In this document: positions 36,478-44,549 of the stretch, one piece after another
Layout: the number at the start of each line of letters is the position of its first letter
Position numbering within the stretch: position 1 is the first letter of the stretch
NCBI GenBank assembly: GCA_028875225.1
Contig: JAPPFB010000012.1
Location: 61,495 to 125,494, forward strand
Source of the DNA: Chloroflexota bacterium
GTDB lineage: Bacteria > Chloroflexota > Dehalococcoidia > Bin125
Length of the DNA: 64,000 nt
Direction: 5' to 3'
Notes under the pieces: model-generated
The model's input: only the letters and a program-made list of their open reading frames with translations
Database searches by the model: none
What the model was told of the DNA's origin: nothing
Program-made: the position numbers and the translations under genes

Positions 36478-37545
36478 TCAAGACATCGAGGCTAACTGCT
36501 CTCGAACCCTGGGCAGAATCTCCCTCGCGACCCGCACGGTGTAGCCGTCCTCCGCATCGTCTGGCGCTGGCGGATTCGGGATCGGATGCAGCACCACGTG
36601 CTCAAACTCAATTCCGTCCGAGGCGGCTTGTCTGAGCACCCCAACCAGCTGTTCCGACACATCGTCTGCGGTCCCCCGCAAGGCAAATGCATCCGCGTGC
36701 GCCTCGGAAAGAAAGCCAACAGCTCGTCCGGCTTTGCGCAGGTCGGGATCGTGATGAAAGTCCGGCCAGACTCCCGATTCGTGCTTCAACACTTCCGGAT
36801 CCGGACCGTCCCAACTCAGACCCGACGGCTCAAACAGCATCGGCGAGTACTCGTAGTAGCCGGCCGCCATCGCCTTGGCCATCGTCAGAGCATCGTCCGG
36901 ATCATCAACCAGCACCGTATGAAAGATGATGCCCAGCGGAATCGACAACGGATCCCGTCCAGCAAGCTCCGCGCCACGCCTGATCTTCGAGACCGTGTCA
37001 ATGATCGTCGCTGGATGCGTTCCGACCCGCATGAAGACGCCGTCGGCCACGCGACCGCCCATCTCCAGCGTGCGCGGACCGCCCGCGGTCAGCCAGACAG
37101 GCACCGGCCGATGAAACGGCAGATACGACGGCCGTTCTGCCCCGACCTCCACCTCTTCGCCGGCCAGCAGCGACCGCATCAGAACGATGGCGTCTTGCAT
37201 CTCCGCGACCCGAGCCGGGCGCAGCCCGCTCAGCCGCACAGCGGTGTCGCCCGCGCCAAACCCGAGGGCGATCCTGCCTGGCGCGAGTTCATCGATCGTG
37301 GCAATCGACGAGGCCGTCACCGACGGATGCCGCGTGACCGGGTTGACCAGCAGCGTGCCCAGATGGATCGATTCCGTCGCCTGCGCCGCAGCGGCGAGCA
37401 GCACGTAGGTATCCCGACGCCGAAGCTGCGAGTCAGGCAACCAGGCGCAATCCCAGCCCAGAGACTCAAGCCGCGCAACGTCAACCGCGAACCGCGCGGA
37501 AGACTCCGCGTCCTGTCGGTTGATGCCGAACTTCGGAATGCGCAC
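36478..37545 (-). CDS. LLM-class flavin/F420-dependent oxidoreductase
   Basis: A 355-residue luciferase-like TIM-barrel protein: LESLGWDCAWLPDSQLRRRDTYVLLAAAAQATESIHLGTLLVNPVTRHP is the typical start. GRIALGFGAGDTAV and VPVWLTAGGPRTLEMGGRVADGVFMR continue it. Such proteins resemble F420-dependent methylene-tetrahydromethanopterin reductase (Mer)-like enzymes or FMNH2 monooxygenases. Which cofactor is used cannot be told from the sequence alone. It is the middle gene of a three-gene operon with an amidohydrolase upstream and a HAD protein downstream. Confidence 0.87.
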   Translation of the reverse strand: MRIPKFGINRQDAESSARFAVDVARLESLGWDCAWLPDSQLRRRDTYVLLAAAAQATESIHLGTLLVNPVTRHPSVTASSIATIDELAPGRIALGFGAGDTAVRLSGLRPARVAEMQDAIVLMRSLLAGEEVEVGAERPSYLPFHRPVPVWLTAGGPRTLEMGGRVADGVFMRVGTHPATIIDTVSKIRRGAELAGRDPLSIPLGIIFHTVLVDDPDDALTMAKAMAAGYYEYSPMLFEPSGLSWDGPDPEVLKHESGVWPDFHHDPDLRKAGRAVGFLSEAHADAFALRGTADDVSEQLVGVLRQAASDGIEFEHVVLHPIPNPPAPDDAEDGYTVRVAREILPRVREQLASMS

Positions 37546-37551
37546 TACCGG

Positions 37552-39261
37552 CTACACCGAGGTCAACACCTGACCCGAAGTCACGCCGGTCGGCTCGCCG
37601 TCGCGCATCGTGATGCCGCCGTTGACGATCGACATGTGGTAGCCCCTGGCCTTTTGCACCAGTCGGCGTTGACCGGCCGGCAGATCGTGCTCCACCGTCG
37701 GGCGTTCGGGTCCTACTGTGTCGAGGTCGAAGAGGATCATGTCGGCCTTGTAACCGCGACGCAGCAGGCCGCGATCGGGCAGTTCCCAGGCGGTCGCCAT
37801 GTCCCAGGTCAGGTACTTGACGCCCTGCTCGAGCGTGACCTCGCCCGAGTTGCGCACCCAGTGCGACAGCACGTGCGTCTGCAGCGACGAGTCCATGATC
37901 TGCGACACGTGCGCGCCGCCGTCGGAGAAGGTCACCAGCGAGCGCGGCTCGCGCATGATCTCCAGCACCGTGTCCTGGTTCTCGTTGGCCAGCGGCACCA
38001 TGTAGAGCGTGTCCAGCGCCTGCTCGACGCCGACATCGATCATCGTCTTGACCGGGTCCTCCTCGCGTTCGCGCGCGACCTCGCCCAGTCGGCGGTTCGG
38101 AGTGCCGTCGACGTGGTCGAGGATGAACACCCAGTCCCAGTCCGACGGCTTGCGCGCCTGCGCCGGCATCACCCGGGAGAAGTCCTCTTCCTCGGTGTTG
38201 GCGATGTGCACGAGCTGCTCCACGACGTCGGGGTCCTGCAGCAGCGTCATCTGCTCGTCCAGTGGCAGCTTGCGGATGTCGCGCCACATCGAGAGCCGGT
38301 CGAACGGCATCTCCGTGCGCCACGACCAGTTCGTGCAGAGCTCGCGCGAGTGCGCCTGGCCAAACATCCGGCCGCCCTCGCCCGCTGCCTCCTGCGCGCG
38401 GTCGAAGAACCGCTTCCAGGTGCCCGGCTCGGCCCGGCGGCTGTGCAGCGCCGGGAAGAACATCGGCCGGCCCGAGTCGATCGCCAGGTCACGGAAGCGC
38501 CGCTCGTAGTGGTTCGGATCGTCCGGGTCCTGGCCCATCGTCGGCTCGCCGCTGATCTCCACCACGCCGCGATTGATCTCGCTCAGCGCCATCACCAGCT
38601 GCCGCACCTCATCCCAGCTCGCCAGCCGCGACGGCACCGGCGCGCCCTCGCGCGTCTTGTGCGCCGGCGAGCGAGTTGTCGAGAGCCCCATCCCGCCGGC
38701 CTGCACGCCTTCCTTGAGGATCTCGGCCATCTGGCCAATCTCCTCGTCCGAAGCCGGGTCGGTGAACGCGCGCTCGCGCATCACGTAGGTGCGCAGCGCC
38801 GTGTGTCCCACGTAGCCGCCGTAGTTGATCCCCTTGGGCTTGTCCTGCAGGAACTGCATGAACTCCGGGAATGTCTGCCAGGTCCAGTCGACGCCGACCC
38901 GCTGCGCGGCGGCGGGGATGTCCTCGACCGCCTCCAGCGTGCGCATCAGGATGTCCTGGTCGTCGGGGTGGCAGGGCGCCAACGTGAAGCCGCAGTTGCC
39001 CATGATCACCGACGTCACCCCGTGGTAGCAGCTCGACGTGCCGTACGGATCCCACGAGATCTGCGCATCGAAGTGCGTATGCCCGTCGATGAAGCCCGGC
39101 GAGACGATCAGCCCGCGAGCATCGACCTCCTCAGTACCTTTCTCGGGGATTCGCCCAATCGAGGCGATTCGGTCGCCTTCGATCGCAATATCCGCCTGGT
39201 ACCGGGGAGCCCCGGAACCATCCACAATGGTCCCGCCCCGGATCACGATGTCGTAGGTCAT
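37552..39261 (-). CDS. N-acyl-D-amino-acid deacylase-like amidohydrolase
   Basis: A 569-residue amidohydrolase: YDIVIRGGTIVDGSGAPRYQADIAIEGDRIASIG and SPGFIDGHTHFDAQISWDP with the HxH pair. GVTSVIMGNCGFTLAPC gives the Cys that binds metal in D-aminoacylases, and VTFSDGGAHVSQIMD the late Asp. Length and motifs match the D-aminoacylase/dihydroorotase branch. It is the first gene of a minus-strand operon (6 bases before the LLM gene). The physiological amide is unknown. Confidence 0.88.
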   Translation of the reverse strand: MTYDIVIRGGTIVDGSGAPRYQADIAIEGDRIASIGRIPEKGTEEVDARGLIVSPGFIDGHTHFDAQISWDPYGTSSCYHGVTSVIMGNCGFTLAPCHPDDQDILMRTLEAVEDIPAAAQRVGVDWTWQTFPEFMQFLQDKPKGINYGGYVGHTALRTYVMRERAFTDPASDEEIGQMAEILKEGVQAGGMGLSTTRSPAHKTREGAPVPSRLASWDEVRQLVMALSEINRGVVEISGEPTMGQDPDDPNHYERRFRDLAIDSGRPMFFPALHSRRAEPGTWKRFFDRAQEAAGEGGRMFGQAHSRELCTNWSWRTEMPFDRLSMWRDIRKLPLDEQMTLLQDPDVVEQLVHIANTEEEDFSRVMPAQARKPSDWDWVFILDHVDGTPNRRLGEVAREREEDPVKTMIDVGVEQALDTLYMVPLANENQDTVLEIMREPRSLVTFSDGGAHVSQIMDSSLQTHVLSHWVRNSGEVTLEQGVKYLTWDMATAWELPDRGLLRRGYKADMILFDLDTVGPERPTVEHDLPAGQRRLVQKARGYHMSIVNGGITMRDGEPTGVTSGQVLTSV

Positions 39262-39350
39262 GCTCAGCTCAATCCATCGAACGCTCAGGTTCAGCCCATG
39301 CTAACCAATCGCACGCAGCTCACCCGCGACACAACAGATATGATCGGCCG

Positions 39351-39587
39351 GTGAGAGAGCGTCACCCGAAAAAGGAGATCGAGGATGCGCTGCGGGACGC
39401 AGAACAATTGGGTTGGCGTGTCGAGCAGTTGCGCGGACGCCAGCACCGTTGGGGACGCTTGCTCTGTCCGCAACCCAGTCGGCTCGGTTGCCGGCCGAAG
39501 TCGATCTGGTCAACGCCTCGAAGTCCGGAACACTTCGCCAGGGAGATCCGCACCGCGTTGGAATCATGCCCGCACTCCAGGCAATAG
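39351..39587 (+). CDS. HicA-like small basic protein, probable toxin
   Basis: A 78-residue protein starting GTG. HPKKEIEDALRDAEQLGWRVEQL is a helix followed by RHQ/GHRWGRLLCP and SIWSTPRSPEHFAREIRTALESC. This is a known small-protein pattern found mostly in cyanobacteria and Chloroflexota, paired with the next gene, and HicA-like in fold (dsRBD-type with a central His). The His-Arg-Trp stretch RQHRWGR would carry the active-site His. It is divergent from the amidohydrolase operon. Confidence 0.65.
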   Translation: MRERHPKKEIEDALRDAEQLGWRVEQLRGRQHRWGRLLCPQPSRLGCRPKSIWSTPRSPEHFAREIRTALESCPHSRQ

Positions 39588-39596
39588 AGTTACACC

Positions 39597-40013
39597 ATGA
39601 CCATCTGGCGATTCTCCCTGATCATCGACGGCCCGAATCTCGACGATGACGAACTGCTAGACGCCCTGTTCGAGGCGGGCTGCGATGACGCATTGTTCGG
39701 CGGCGCCAACGGCGTCCAGTGCGCCGATTTCCACCGCGAGACGGATCAGGTCGAGGACGCTGTTCTGTCCGCGATCGCTGCCGTCGAGAGCGTCGGTGGG
39801 CTAAAGGTCGTGGAATTGGTCGAACGAGAACTGGTATCGGAGGACGAGAGCCGCGAGCGGTCGGAACAGACGCCCGACGCGGATGCGCAGATGTTCACTG
39901 CCCTCGCGCGCGCGGTTGAAGCACGCCATGAGCTGCGCAAAACACCCGCGGACCGACGCGCTCGGATCGGCCAGTTTGTTGGCGCGTCGGGGGCGGCAGC
40001 GGCCGGAGCCTGA
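39597..40013 (+). CDS. Partner of HicA-like protein, altered C-terminus
   Basis: A 138-residue protein. The first 85 residues (MTIWRFSLIIDG...LLDALFEAGCDDALFGGANGVQCADFHRE...AVLSAIAAVESVG) match the usual partner of the small protein upstream. In relatives I know, the C-terminus then carries a helix-turn-helix (AEIA.R.GRSRESVR-like). Here it is replaced by an acidic and then Ala/Arg-rich helical tail (ERSEQTPDADAQMFTALARAVEARHELRKTPADRRARIGQFVG) with no visible DNA-binding motif. It starts 9 bases after the upstream gene. Confidence 0.6.
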   Translation: MTIWRFSLIIDGPNLDDDELLDALFEAGCDDALFGGANGVQCADFHRETDQVEDAVLSAIAAVESVGGLKVVELVERELVSEDESRERSEQTPDADAQMFTALARAVEARHELRKTPADRRARIGQFVGASGAAAAGA

Positions 40014-40073
40014 GACTGCAATGGCGGTACAGGACTCCAGCCTGCGCATTGACAGCCAATAGGGAATCTCCAA

Positions 40074-40490
40074 ATGGTCAACCGTTCGCCTCTCATCCTG
40101 CCGCCCGGCGCCGTTCCGACCGCGCCAACACCGACACCGTCCGGCCCGCCGTTCGACCGCAACTTCTTCGAATCGGTCCTACCCAAGGCGATCCAGTCGT
40201 ACTGCTCTCAGGTCGCCTGCACGATGCCGCTGGTCCAGGTCTTCACCGCCGACGGCGCCCGACATTACATCCGAGCCATCTCCGGCGTCACCGACCAGTG
40301 GGTCGCCCTGCACACGCAGGAAGAACTCAACGAGCAGCCGGTCCAGGTCTTCATCCCCTACGCCACGGTCATCCGAGTCGAAATCCACCCCGACCTCAGC
40401 CCCGACCTCCGCCGCTTCGGCTTCCTCACCGACGCTGCGCCCCCATCCCCCGCCGAACCCGCCGCTGGTGAGGCCGCAAGTCCCGATTAG
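40074..40490 (+). CDS. LSm-like hypothetical protein
   Basis: A 138-residue protein. A Pro-rich start (residues 10-25) leads to a helix (FFESVLPKAIQSYC). A strand pattern follows: LVQVFTADGARHYIRAISGVTDQWVALHT...VQVFIPYATVIRVEIHP. It resembles an Sm/LSm fold, where the last part 'ip...I..i.i' is the Sm2 motif. The tail is Pro/Ala-rich. I cannot name a family; an RNA-binding or small beta-barrel role is inference only. Codon use is coding-like, and the alternative frame at 40049-40471 is a low-complexity shadow. Confidence 0.55.
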   Translation: MVNRSPLILPPGAVPTAPTPTPSGPPFDRNFFESVLPKAIQSYCSQVACTMPLVQVFTADGARHYIRAISGVTDQWVALHTQEELNEQPVQVFIPYATVIRVEIHPDLSPDLRRFGFLTDAAPPSPAEPAAGEAASPD

Positions 40491-40536
40491 CCAGGGCGTC
40501 TGATCGCGAGTCCACCCTCATTCCCGTCGTCCCCGC

Positions 40537-40564
40537 GAAGCCTGCCCCGCACTTGATGCGGGGG
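40537..40564 (-). repeat. 28-bp intergenic repeat, copy 2
   Basis: Reverse-complement identical to 21716-21743. Located between the LSm-like gene and the coiled-coil membrane protein gene, in a GC-rich palindromic stretch (CCCCGCACTTGATGCGGGG). Confidence 0.85.
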
Positions 40565-40740
40565 CGGGGACCCATTCAGGTAGCCGACGCTGCACTTGAA
40601 GTGTGCGCGTTGCCAACAGTCTTGATACTGAGTGCGTCGCCCTGCGCCGTCGATGCCTCTCTCGACGGGCGTGGGTCATCGCTTGGTGGTTGGGTCGCGA
40701 CCTGACCTTTCCAACTAACATTGACGTGGAGACTGACTTC

Positions 40741-41022
40741 TTGGCGCTGTTCACCATTGACAACCTGCGCCTTCGCAACATCCTTGTGCGCGGCCGGATG
40801 CCTGAGGAGCAGGCAGTCGAGTTCGCCGAGGCATTGGAAGATACCCTGGGACCTCTCGCGGAGACGTCCGAGGTTGACCGCACCGTCCAGCGTGCGGTCG
40901 ATCAGATCAAGCTTGACGCCGCCGAACGCGAGGCGCGGCTCATGCAGACCATCTACCTTGCCACGGCCGTCATCCTCGCGGGCCTCGCCATCGCCAGCGG
41001 AGTCATCATCGCCTTCGCCTGA
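40741..41022 (+). CDS. Small coiled-coil protein with C-terminal membrane anchor (DUF1640-like), copy 1
   Basis: A 93-residue protein from TTG 40741, preceded by GGAG; GTG 40726 is an alternative. The start MALFTIDNLRLRNILVRGRMPEEQAVEFAEALEDTLGPLAE aligns with the paralogue at 61495-61755. A helical/coiled-coil middle (DQIKLDAAEREARLMQ) leads to one membrane helix (IYLATAVILAGLAIASGVIIAFA) at the extreme end. The layout matches DUF1640/CCDC90-like tail-anchored proteins, whose role in bacteria is unclear. An Arg-rich region upstream in frame is not considered coding. Confidence 0.65.
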   Translation: MALFTIDNLRLRNILVRGRMPEEQAVEFAEALEDTLGPLAETSEVDRTVQRAVDQIKLDAAEREARLMQTIYLATAVILAGLAIASGVIIAFA

Positions 41023-41443
41023 CCCGAGCGTCCCCGCCCTGTAGCCTCTGTCCTCCGCAGCCCGTTCATATCAGTACACTTGATCGCAATTAGGAGAGCG
41101 CGGAGTGCTCATGACCACGTCCAATCACACTTCCAGGGAACCACTCCTTCGCGCGCCTTGCGATCAGACCCGGGTACAGACGGCTTGCATTGCCGACTCC
41201 GCACAGGAATCGCTCCGTTGCGCCGGTCGCGGATTCCTCGCCCTCACACACCAGGACAACGCTGGAATGATCCCTAACCATCCAGAATGGAACCAAAGAA
41301 ATCCGGACTGGTCTGGACGAATCCAGACGAATCTGGACAGATCTGGACTCAAATCACCACAATTCCCTGCTCAGTGCAACAAAACTGCGCAATTCTGTCC
41401 AAACTCGCTCTCGACGCCTGTCGGATCTGATCAGCCGTCAAAC
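41023..41443. other. Gene-free region with decamer array
   Basis: No supported gene is visible in 421 bases. A purine-rich AGGAGAGCGCGGAG sequence precedes an ATG-like GTGCTCATG at 41105-41113, but the frame that follows has unusual composition, no family and continues only as antisense to the alcohol dehydrogenase. The array at 41301-41350 is the one structured part. Confidence 0.5.
41301..41350. repeat. Five-unit decamer tandem array
   Basis: Consecutive 10-base units read atccggactg, gtctggacga, atccagacga, atctggacag and atctggactc. Their consensus is about atctggacga. It is the second array in the window with a 10-base period and five units. Confidence 0.8.
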
Positions 41444-42472
41444 CTACAGCGAGTTGTCCTCGTGCGGCGTGACCATGATCTTGCAGTGCTCCTCCGGATC
41501 GCCCAGCGTCTCGAACGCGCCGGCGACACCGTCCAAGCCGACTCGGCCGGTCACGATTGGGCCGGGCTGAATGCCTCCGGCGGTGATGGCGTCGAGGGTC
41601 TCCGCGTACTCCTGCGGCGTGTAGCCCAGCACGAACTGGAGTTGGATCTCCTTCTCGATCCCGGCCATCGGCGTGATCGAGTCCTCCTGCATGCAAACGC
41701 CGACGATCACCAGACGTCCGCCTCGCGACGGCGCTTCGCGCATCAGCATCGCAATCGTGCCCTGCACGCCGATTGCATCGAACATCACGACATCGTTGCC
41801 CGGCGTGTATCCCTGCTGTTCGAGGACGGACATCGGCGGCGTTTCGCGCGGATCGACCACGACATCGGCGCCCATGATCCCGGCCAGTTCCCTGCGTCGG
41901 GGCGAGAAATCGGAGGCGACGATCGTGCCCGCGCCCTCGTTGCGCAGGCTGGCGATCGTGGCCAGCCCGACCGGTCCGCAGCCGTAGACAACCGTCGGCT
42001 CGCCGCCGCTCAGCTGGCCCATCCGCACCGCGTGCATGCCGACCGCCATCGGCTCGGTCGTGGCGGCGTGTTCGGTCTCGACGCTGTCCGCGACCGGAAG
42101 CAGCATCGACGCGTCGAGCACCATGTACTCGCTGTAGCCGCCGGGGTAATCGTTGCTGTATGCGCCGCGGGTCGGCACCGAGGTCACCCGGTCGCCGATC
42201 CCGACCGGTCCGGTCGTGTTCGGTCCGTAGCCGACGACCTCGACGCAAAACTCGTGGCCCATGATGATGTCGCGGCTCAGGTCGGGCGCAAAGCGTCCAT
42301 TGCCGGAGTCCATCGATCCCTTGACGATGTCGGGCCCGAACCTGACGAAGTGCAGGTCGGAGCCGCAGATGCCGCAGGCCAGCACCTTGACCAACGCTTC
42401 ACCTTCGGCCGGCTCGGGCTGGGGGACGTCGGCGACTCGAAGTTGTCCGTTCCGTGATGCGACTGCGCGCAT
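41444..42472 (-). CDS. Zinc-dependent alcohol dehydrogenase family (MDR)
   Basis: A 342-residue medium-chain dehydrogenase from ATG 42472, preceded by GGAG. ACGICGSDLHFVR gives the catalytic-zinc Cys, GHEFCVEVVG the His/Glu, and YGCGPVGLATIASL the NAD motif with D in SDFSPRR. The four-Cys lobe that holds structural zinc in yeast-type enzymes is absent: SVPTRGAYSNDYPGG occurs in its place. It likely oxidises or reduces a polyol or small alcohol. Substrate unknown. Confidence 0.87.
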   Translation of the reverse strand: MRAVASRNGQLRVADVPQPEPAEGEALVKVLACGICGSDLHFVRFGPDIVKGSMDSGNGRFAPDLSRDIIMGHEFCVEVVGYGPNTTGPVGIGDRVTSVPTRGAYSNDYPGGYSEYMVLDASMLLPVADSVETEHAATTEPMAVGMHAVRMGQLSGGEPTVVYGCGPVGLATIASLRNEGAGTIVASDFSPRRRELAGIMGADVVVDPRETPPMSVLEQQGYTPGNDVVMFDAIGVQGTIAMLMREAPSRGGRLVIVGVCMQEDSITPMAGIEKEIQLQFVLGYTPQEYAETLDAITAGGIQPGPIVTGRVGLDGVAGAFETLGDPEEHCKIMVTPHEDNSL

Positions 42473-42580
42473 GGCAAGCTCCTCTCCAGGCACCCTTGCT
42501 GTACAGACTTGCTGTTCAGATTGAGCGCAGGCTAGCCGCTAGCCTGCGCCCCAATTGAGGGACGGAAGAGGAACCACGCC

Positions 42581-42946
42581 ATGGCCGACTTCGACGCACT
42601 CCAGCGCGCCTATCGGGCGACCGACGGCTGGGTGCACCTGACCATCACCAGCGAGGACGAGTGGGTTCGACTGCGCGACACCCTGGGCGAGGCGGCACTG
42701 GCCGACCACATGTGGGACCACCATGAGCGTCACCCGGCCGACGGCGAGGCCTACCGGCCCGAGTTCCAGCTCCAGGTCGAAGACGATCCCCGTTTCGCGA
42801 CCGCAGAACTGCGCCTCCAGAACGCAGCGGAACTCTCAACCGTGATCACCGAGGCGCTGCGCAACCGCACTCAGAAGGAATGGGTCGACCTGTTCGAAGC
42901 CCGCGGTGTCCCGCACGAAGTCCGGACGCCCGCGGGAACCCGCTGA
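42581..42946 (+). CDS. Stand-alone C-terminal domain of a CaiB/BaiF-like CoA-transferase
   Basis: A 121-residue protein. ATDGWVHLTITSEDEWVRLRDTLGEAALADHM and RFATAELRLQNAAELSTVITEALRNRTQKEWVDLFEARGVPHEVRTPAG match the C-terminal subdomain of family III CoA-transferases (D-GW..L.v....W..L...lg...la.DpRF.t...R..n...L...l...l..rt..eW...l...gvp). The N-terminal half with the catalytic Asp is missing, and a valid ATG begins it. It is either a fragment left by deletion or a regulatory/partner domain. A Panacea-domain protein follows 12 bases downstream. Confidence 0.7.
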   Translation: MADFDALQRAYRATDGWVHLTITSEDEWVRLRDTLGEAALADHMWDHHERHPADGEAYRPEFQLQVEDDPRFATAELRLQNAAELSTVITEALRNRTQKEWVDLFEARGVPHEVRTPAGTR

Positions 42947-42958
42947 ACAGGACTGCAC

Positions 42959-43459
42959 ATGACCACGTTCAAGCCGTTCGCCGAAGAACTCGCCGAAGTG
43001 AAGCTGCGCGAACTGCTGATCTACCTGTGCGAGCGCCGCATCACCGCCCGCTCGTTCGGCACGAGCCAACTCAACACCTTGCTCTGCCTGAGCGACTTCC
43101 TCCACTACCGTCGCCACGGAGAATCAATCACCGGCGCCGAGTACGTCGTCGCGGAACACGGTCCCTGGCTGGTCAAGTTCGAGCTGCACCTGGACCCGCT
43201 GATCGACGACGGCAAAATCGTCATTCAGTCCTCGGATCTGGGCGGATTCACGCAGTACCGTCCCATGGCCCTGACCAGCGCCGACCTGTTCGGCTTCAAC
43301 GGAGCCGAAATCGCAACCGCCGAGCAGGTTCTGCGCGCCACCGAGGATCAGAGCGCCTCAGAACTCGGAGACCTCGCCCACTCCCTCACCCGCTGGCGAA
43401 ACGGCCAACTCGGCGACCCCCTGCCCTACGACGCGGCGCTGGACAGTCAGTCAGGCTGA
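42959..43459 (+). CDS. Panacea/SocA-like (DUF4065) domain protein
   Basis: A 166-residue protein. VKLRELLIYLCERRITARSFGTSQLNTLLCLSDFLHYRRHGESITGAEYVVAEHGPW follows the DUF4065 layout: helix, then a 'KLnKLLf.aDf...r..G.sItG..y....hGP' stretch. The Panacea domain is a widespread antitoxin/chaperone module that neutralises many unrelated toxins, but the best-known partners are encoded adjacent, and here I see none. The upstream gene is a CoA-transferase C-domain. It ends 4 bases before the convergent ilvC. Confidence 0.75.
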   Translation: MTTFKPFAEELAEVKLRELLIYLCERRITARSFGTSQLNTLLCLSDFLHYRRHGESITGAEYVVAEHGPWLVKFELHLDPLIDDGKIVIQSSDLGGFTQYRPMALTSADLFGFNGAEIATAEQVLRATEDQSASELGDLAHSLTRWRNGQLGDPLPYDAALDSQSG

Positions 43460-43463
43460 GCGG

Positions 43464-44468
43464 CTAGTCGGCCTCTTCGTTGAGCCAGGACATCATGCCT
43501 CGGAGCTCGGCGCCGACCTCTTCGCTCGGGTGACTGGCGGCTCGGGCTCGGAGCTTGTCGAAGCCGGGGCGGCCGGTCTGGTTCTCCATGATCCATTCGC
43601 GGGCGAAGGTGCCGTCCTGGATGTCGCTGAGGATCTGCTGCATCCGCTCCTTGACCGAGTCGTCGATGATCCGCGTGCCGCGGGTCAGATCGCCGTACTC
43701 AGCCGTGTCCGAGACCGAGTAGCGCATGTTGGCGAAGCCGCCCTCATAGATCAGGTCGACGATCAGCTTGACTTCGTGGATCGTCTCAAAATAGGCCGAC
43801 TCGGGCTGGTACCCCGCTTCGACCAGCGTCTCGAATCCAGCCTGCATCAGGGCGGTGATGCCGCCGCAGAGCACTGATTGCTCGCCAAACAGGTCAGTCT
43901 CGGTCTCCTCGAGGAATGTGGTTTCGAGCACGCCGGCGCGCGTCCCGCCGATGCCCTTGGCGTAGGCCAACGCGACTTCCTTGGCCGTCTCGGATGCGTC
44001 CTGGTGGATCGCCAGCAGCGCCGGCACGCCGCCGCCCTCTTCAAACACGCGGCGGACCAGGTGACCGGGACCCTTGGGAGCGATCATCGTCACGTCGACT
44101 TCAGGCGGCGGCATGACCTGGTTGAAGTGAATCGCGAAGCCGTGCGCAAACATCAGGGTCTTGCCCTCGGTCATCGTCGGGGCGATGTGCTGGTCGTAGA
44201 TCGACTTCTGCACGTGGTCGGGCGTGAGGACCATGACGATGTCGGCGGCGGCCGCTGCGTCGGCGACGGTGTCAACTTGAAGTCCGGAGTCCTGGACCTT
44301 GGTCCAGCTGCGTGAACCCGGGTACAGGCCAACGATCACGTCGCAGCCGGAATCACGCAGGTTCAACGCGTGTGCGTGACCCTGCGAGCCAAAGCCGATC
44401 ACGGCGATCTTCTTGTCCTTGATCAGGTCGAGGTCGGCGTCGGCGTCGTAAAACATCTGGGCGGGCAT
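43464..44468 (-). CDS. ilvC: Ketol-acid reductoisomerase
   Basis: A 334-residue class I enzyme. The Rossmann motif [24 protein letters not shown] has the basic/small residues of NADPH use. [17 protein letters not shown], the acidic metal ligands in [20 protein letters not shown] and the later E of [13 protein letters not shown] follow. It converts 2-acetolactate to 2,3-dihydroxy-isovalerate. It is the third gene of the ilvB-ilvH-ilvC operon on the minus strand, 81 bases after ilvH. Confidence 0.96.
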   Translation of the reverse strand: MPAQMFYDADADLDLIKDKKIAVIGFGSQGHAHALNLRDSGCDVIVGLYPGSRSWTKVQDSGLQVDTVADAAAAADIVMVLTPDHVQKSIYDQHIAPTMTEGKTLMFAHGFAIHFNQVMPPPEVDVTMIAPKGPGHLVRRVFEEGGGVPALLAIHQDASETAKEVALAYAKGIGGTRAGVLETTFLEETETDLFGEQSVLCGGITALMQAGFETLVEAGYQPESAYFETIHEVKLIVDLIYEGGFANMRYSVSDTAEYGDLTRGTRIIDDSVKERMQQILSDIQDGTFAREWIMENQTGRPGFDKLRARAASHPSEEVGAELRGMMSWLNEEAD

Positions 44469-44549
44469 ACCGGTCTCCTGCGGGTTGAGAATGGGTCGTT
44501 GTTGTTCTCGCCTGAGTGTAGGCGTGGAACTGGTTGCCGCCAGTTCCGA

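Noticed and set aside
36586..39354. A 922-codon plus-strand open frame
   Set aside because: It is antisense to the LLM and deacylase genes, with Arg/His-rich sequence typical of mirror frames in high-GC DNA.
21471..41350. Decamer arrays considered as CRISPR
   Set aside because: Units are 10 bases with no spacers; no Cas genes are in the window.
41105..42457. A 450-codon plus-strand frame starting after AGGAGAG
   Set aside because: Most of it is antisense to the alcohol dehydrogenase. The first 110 codons have no recognisable family and include the decamer array.
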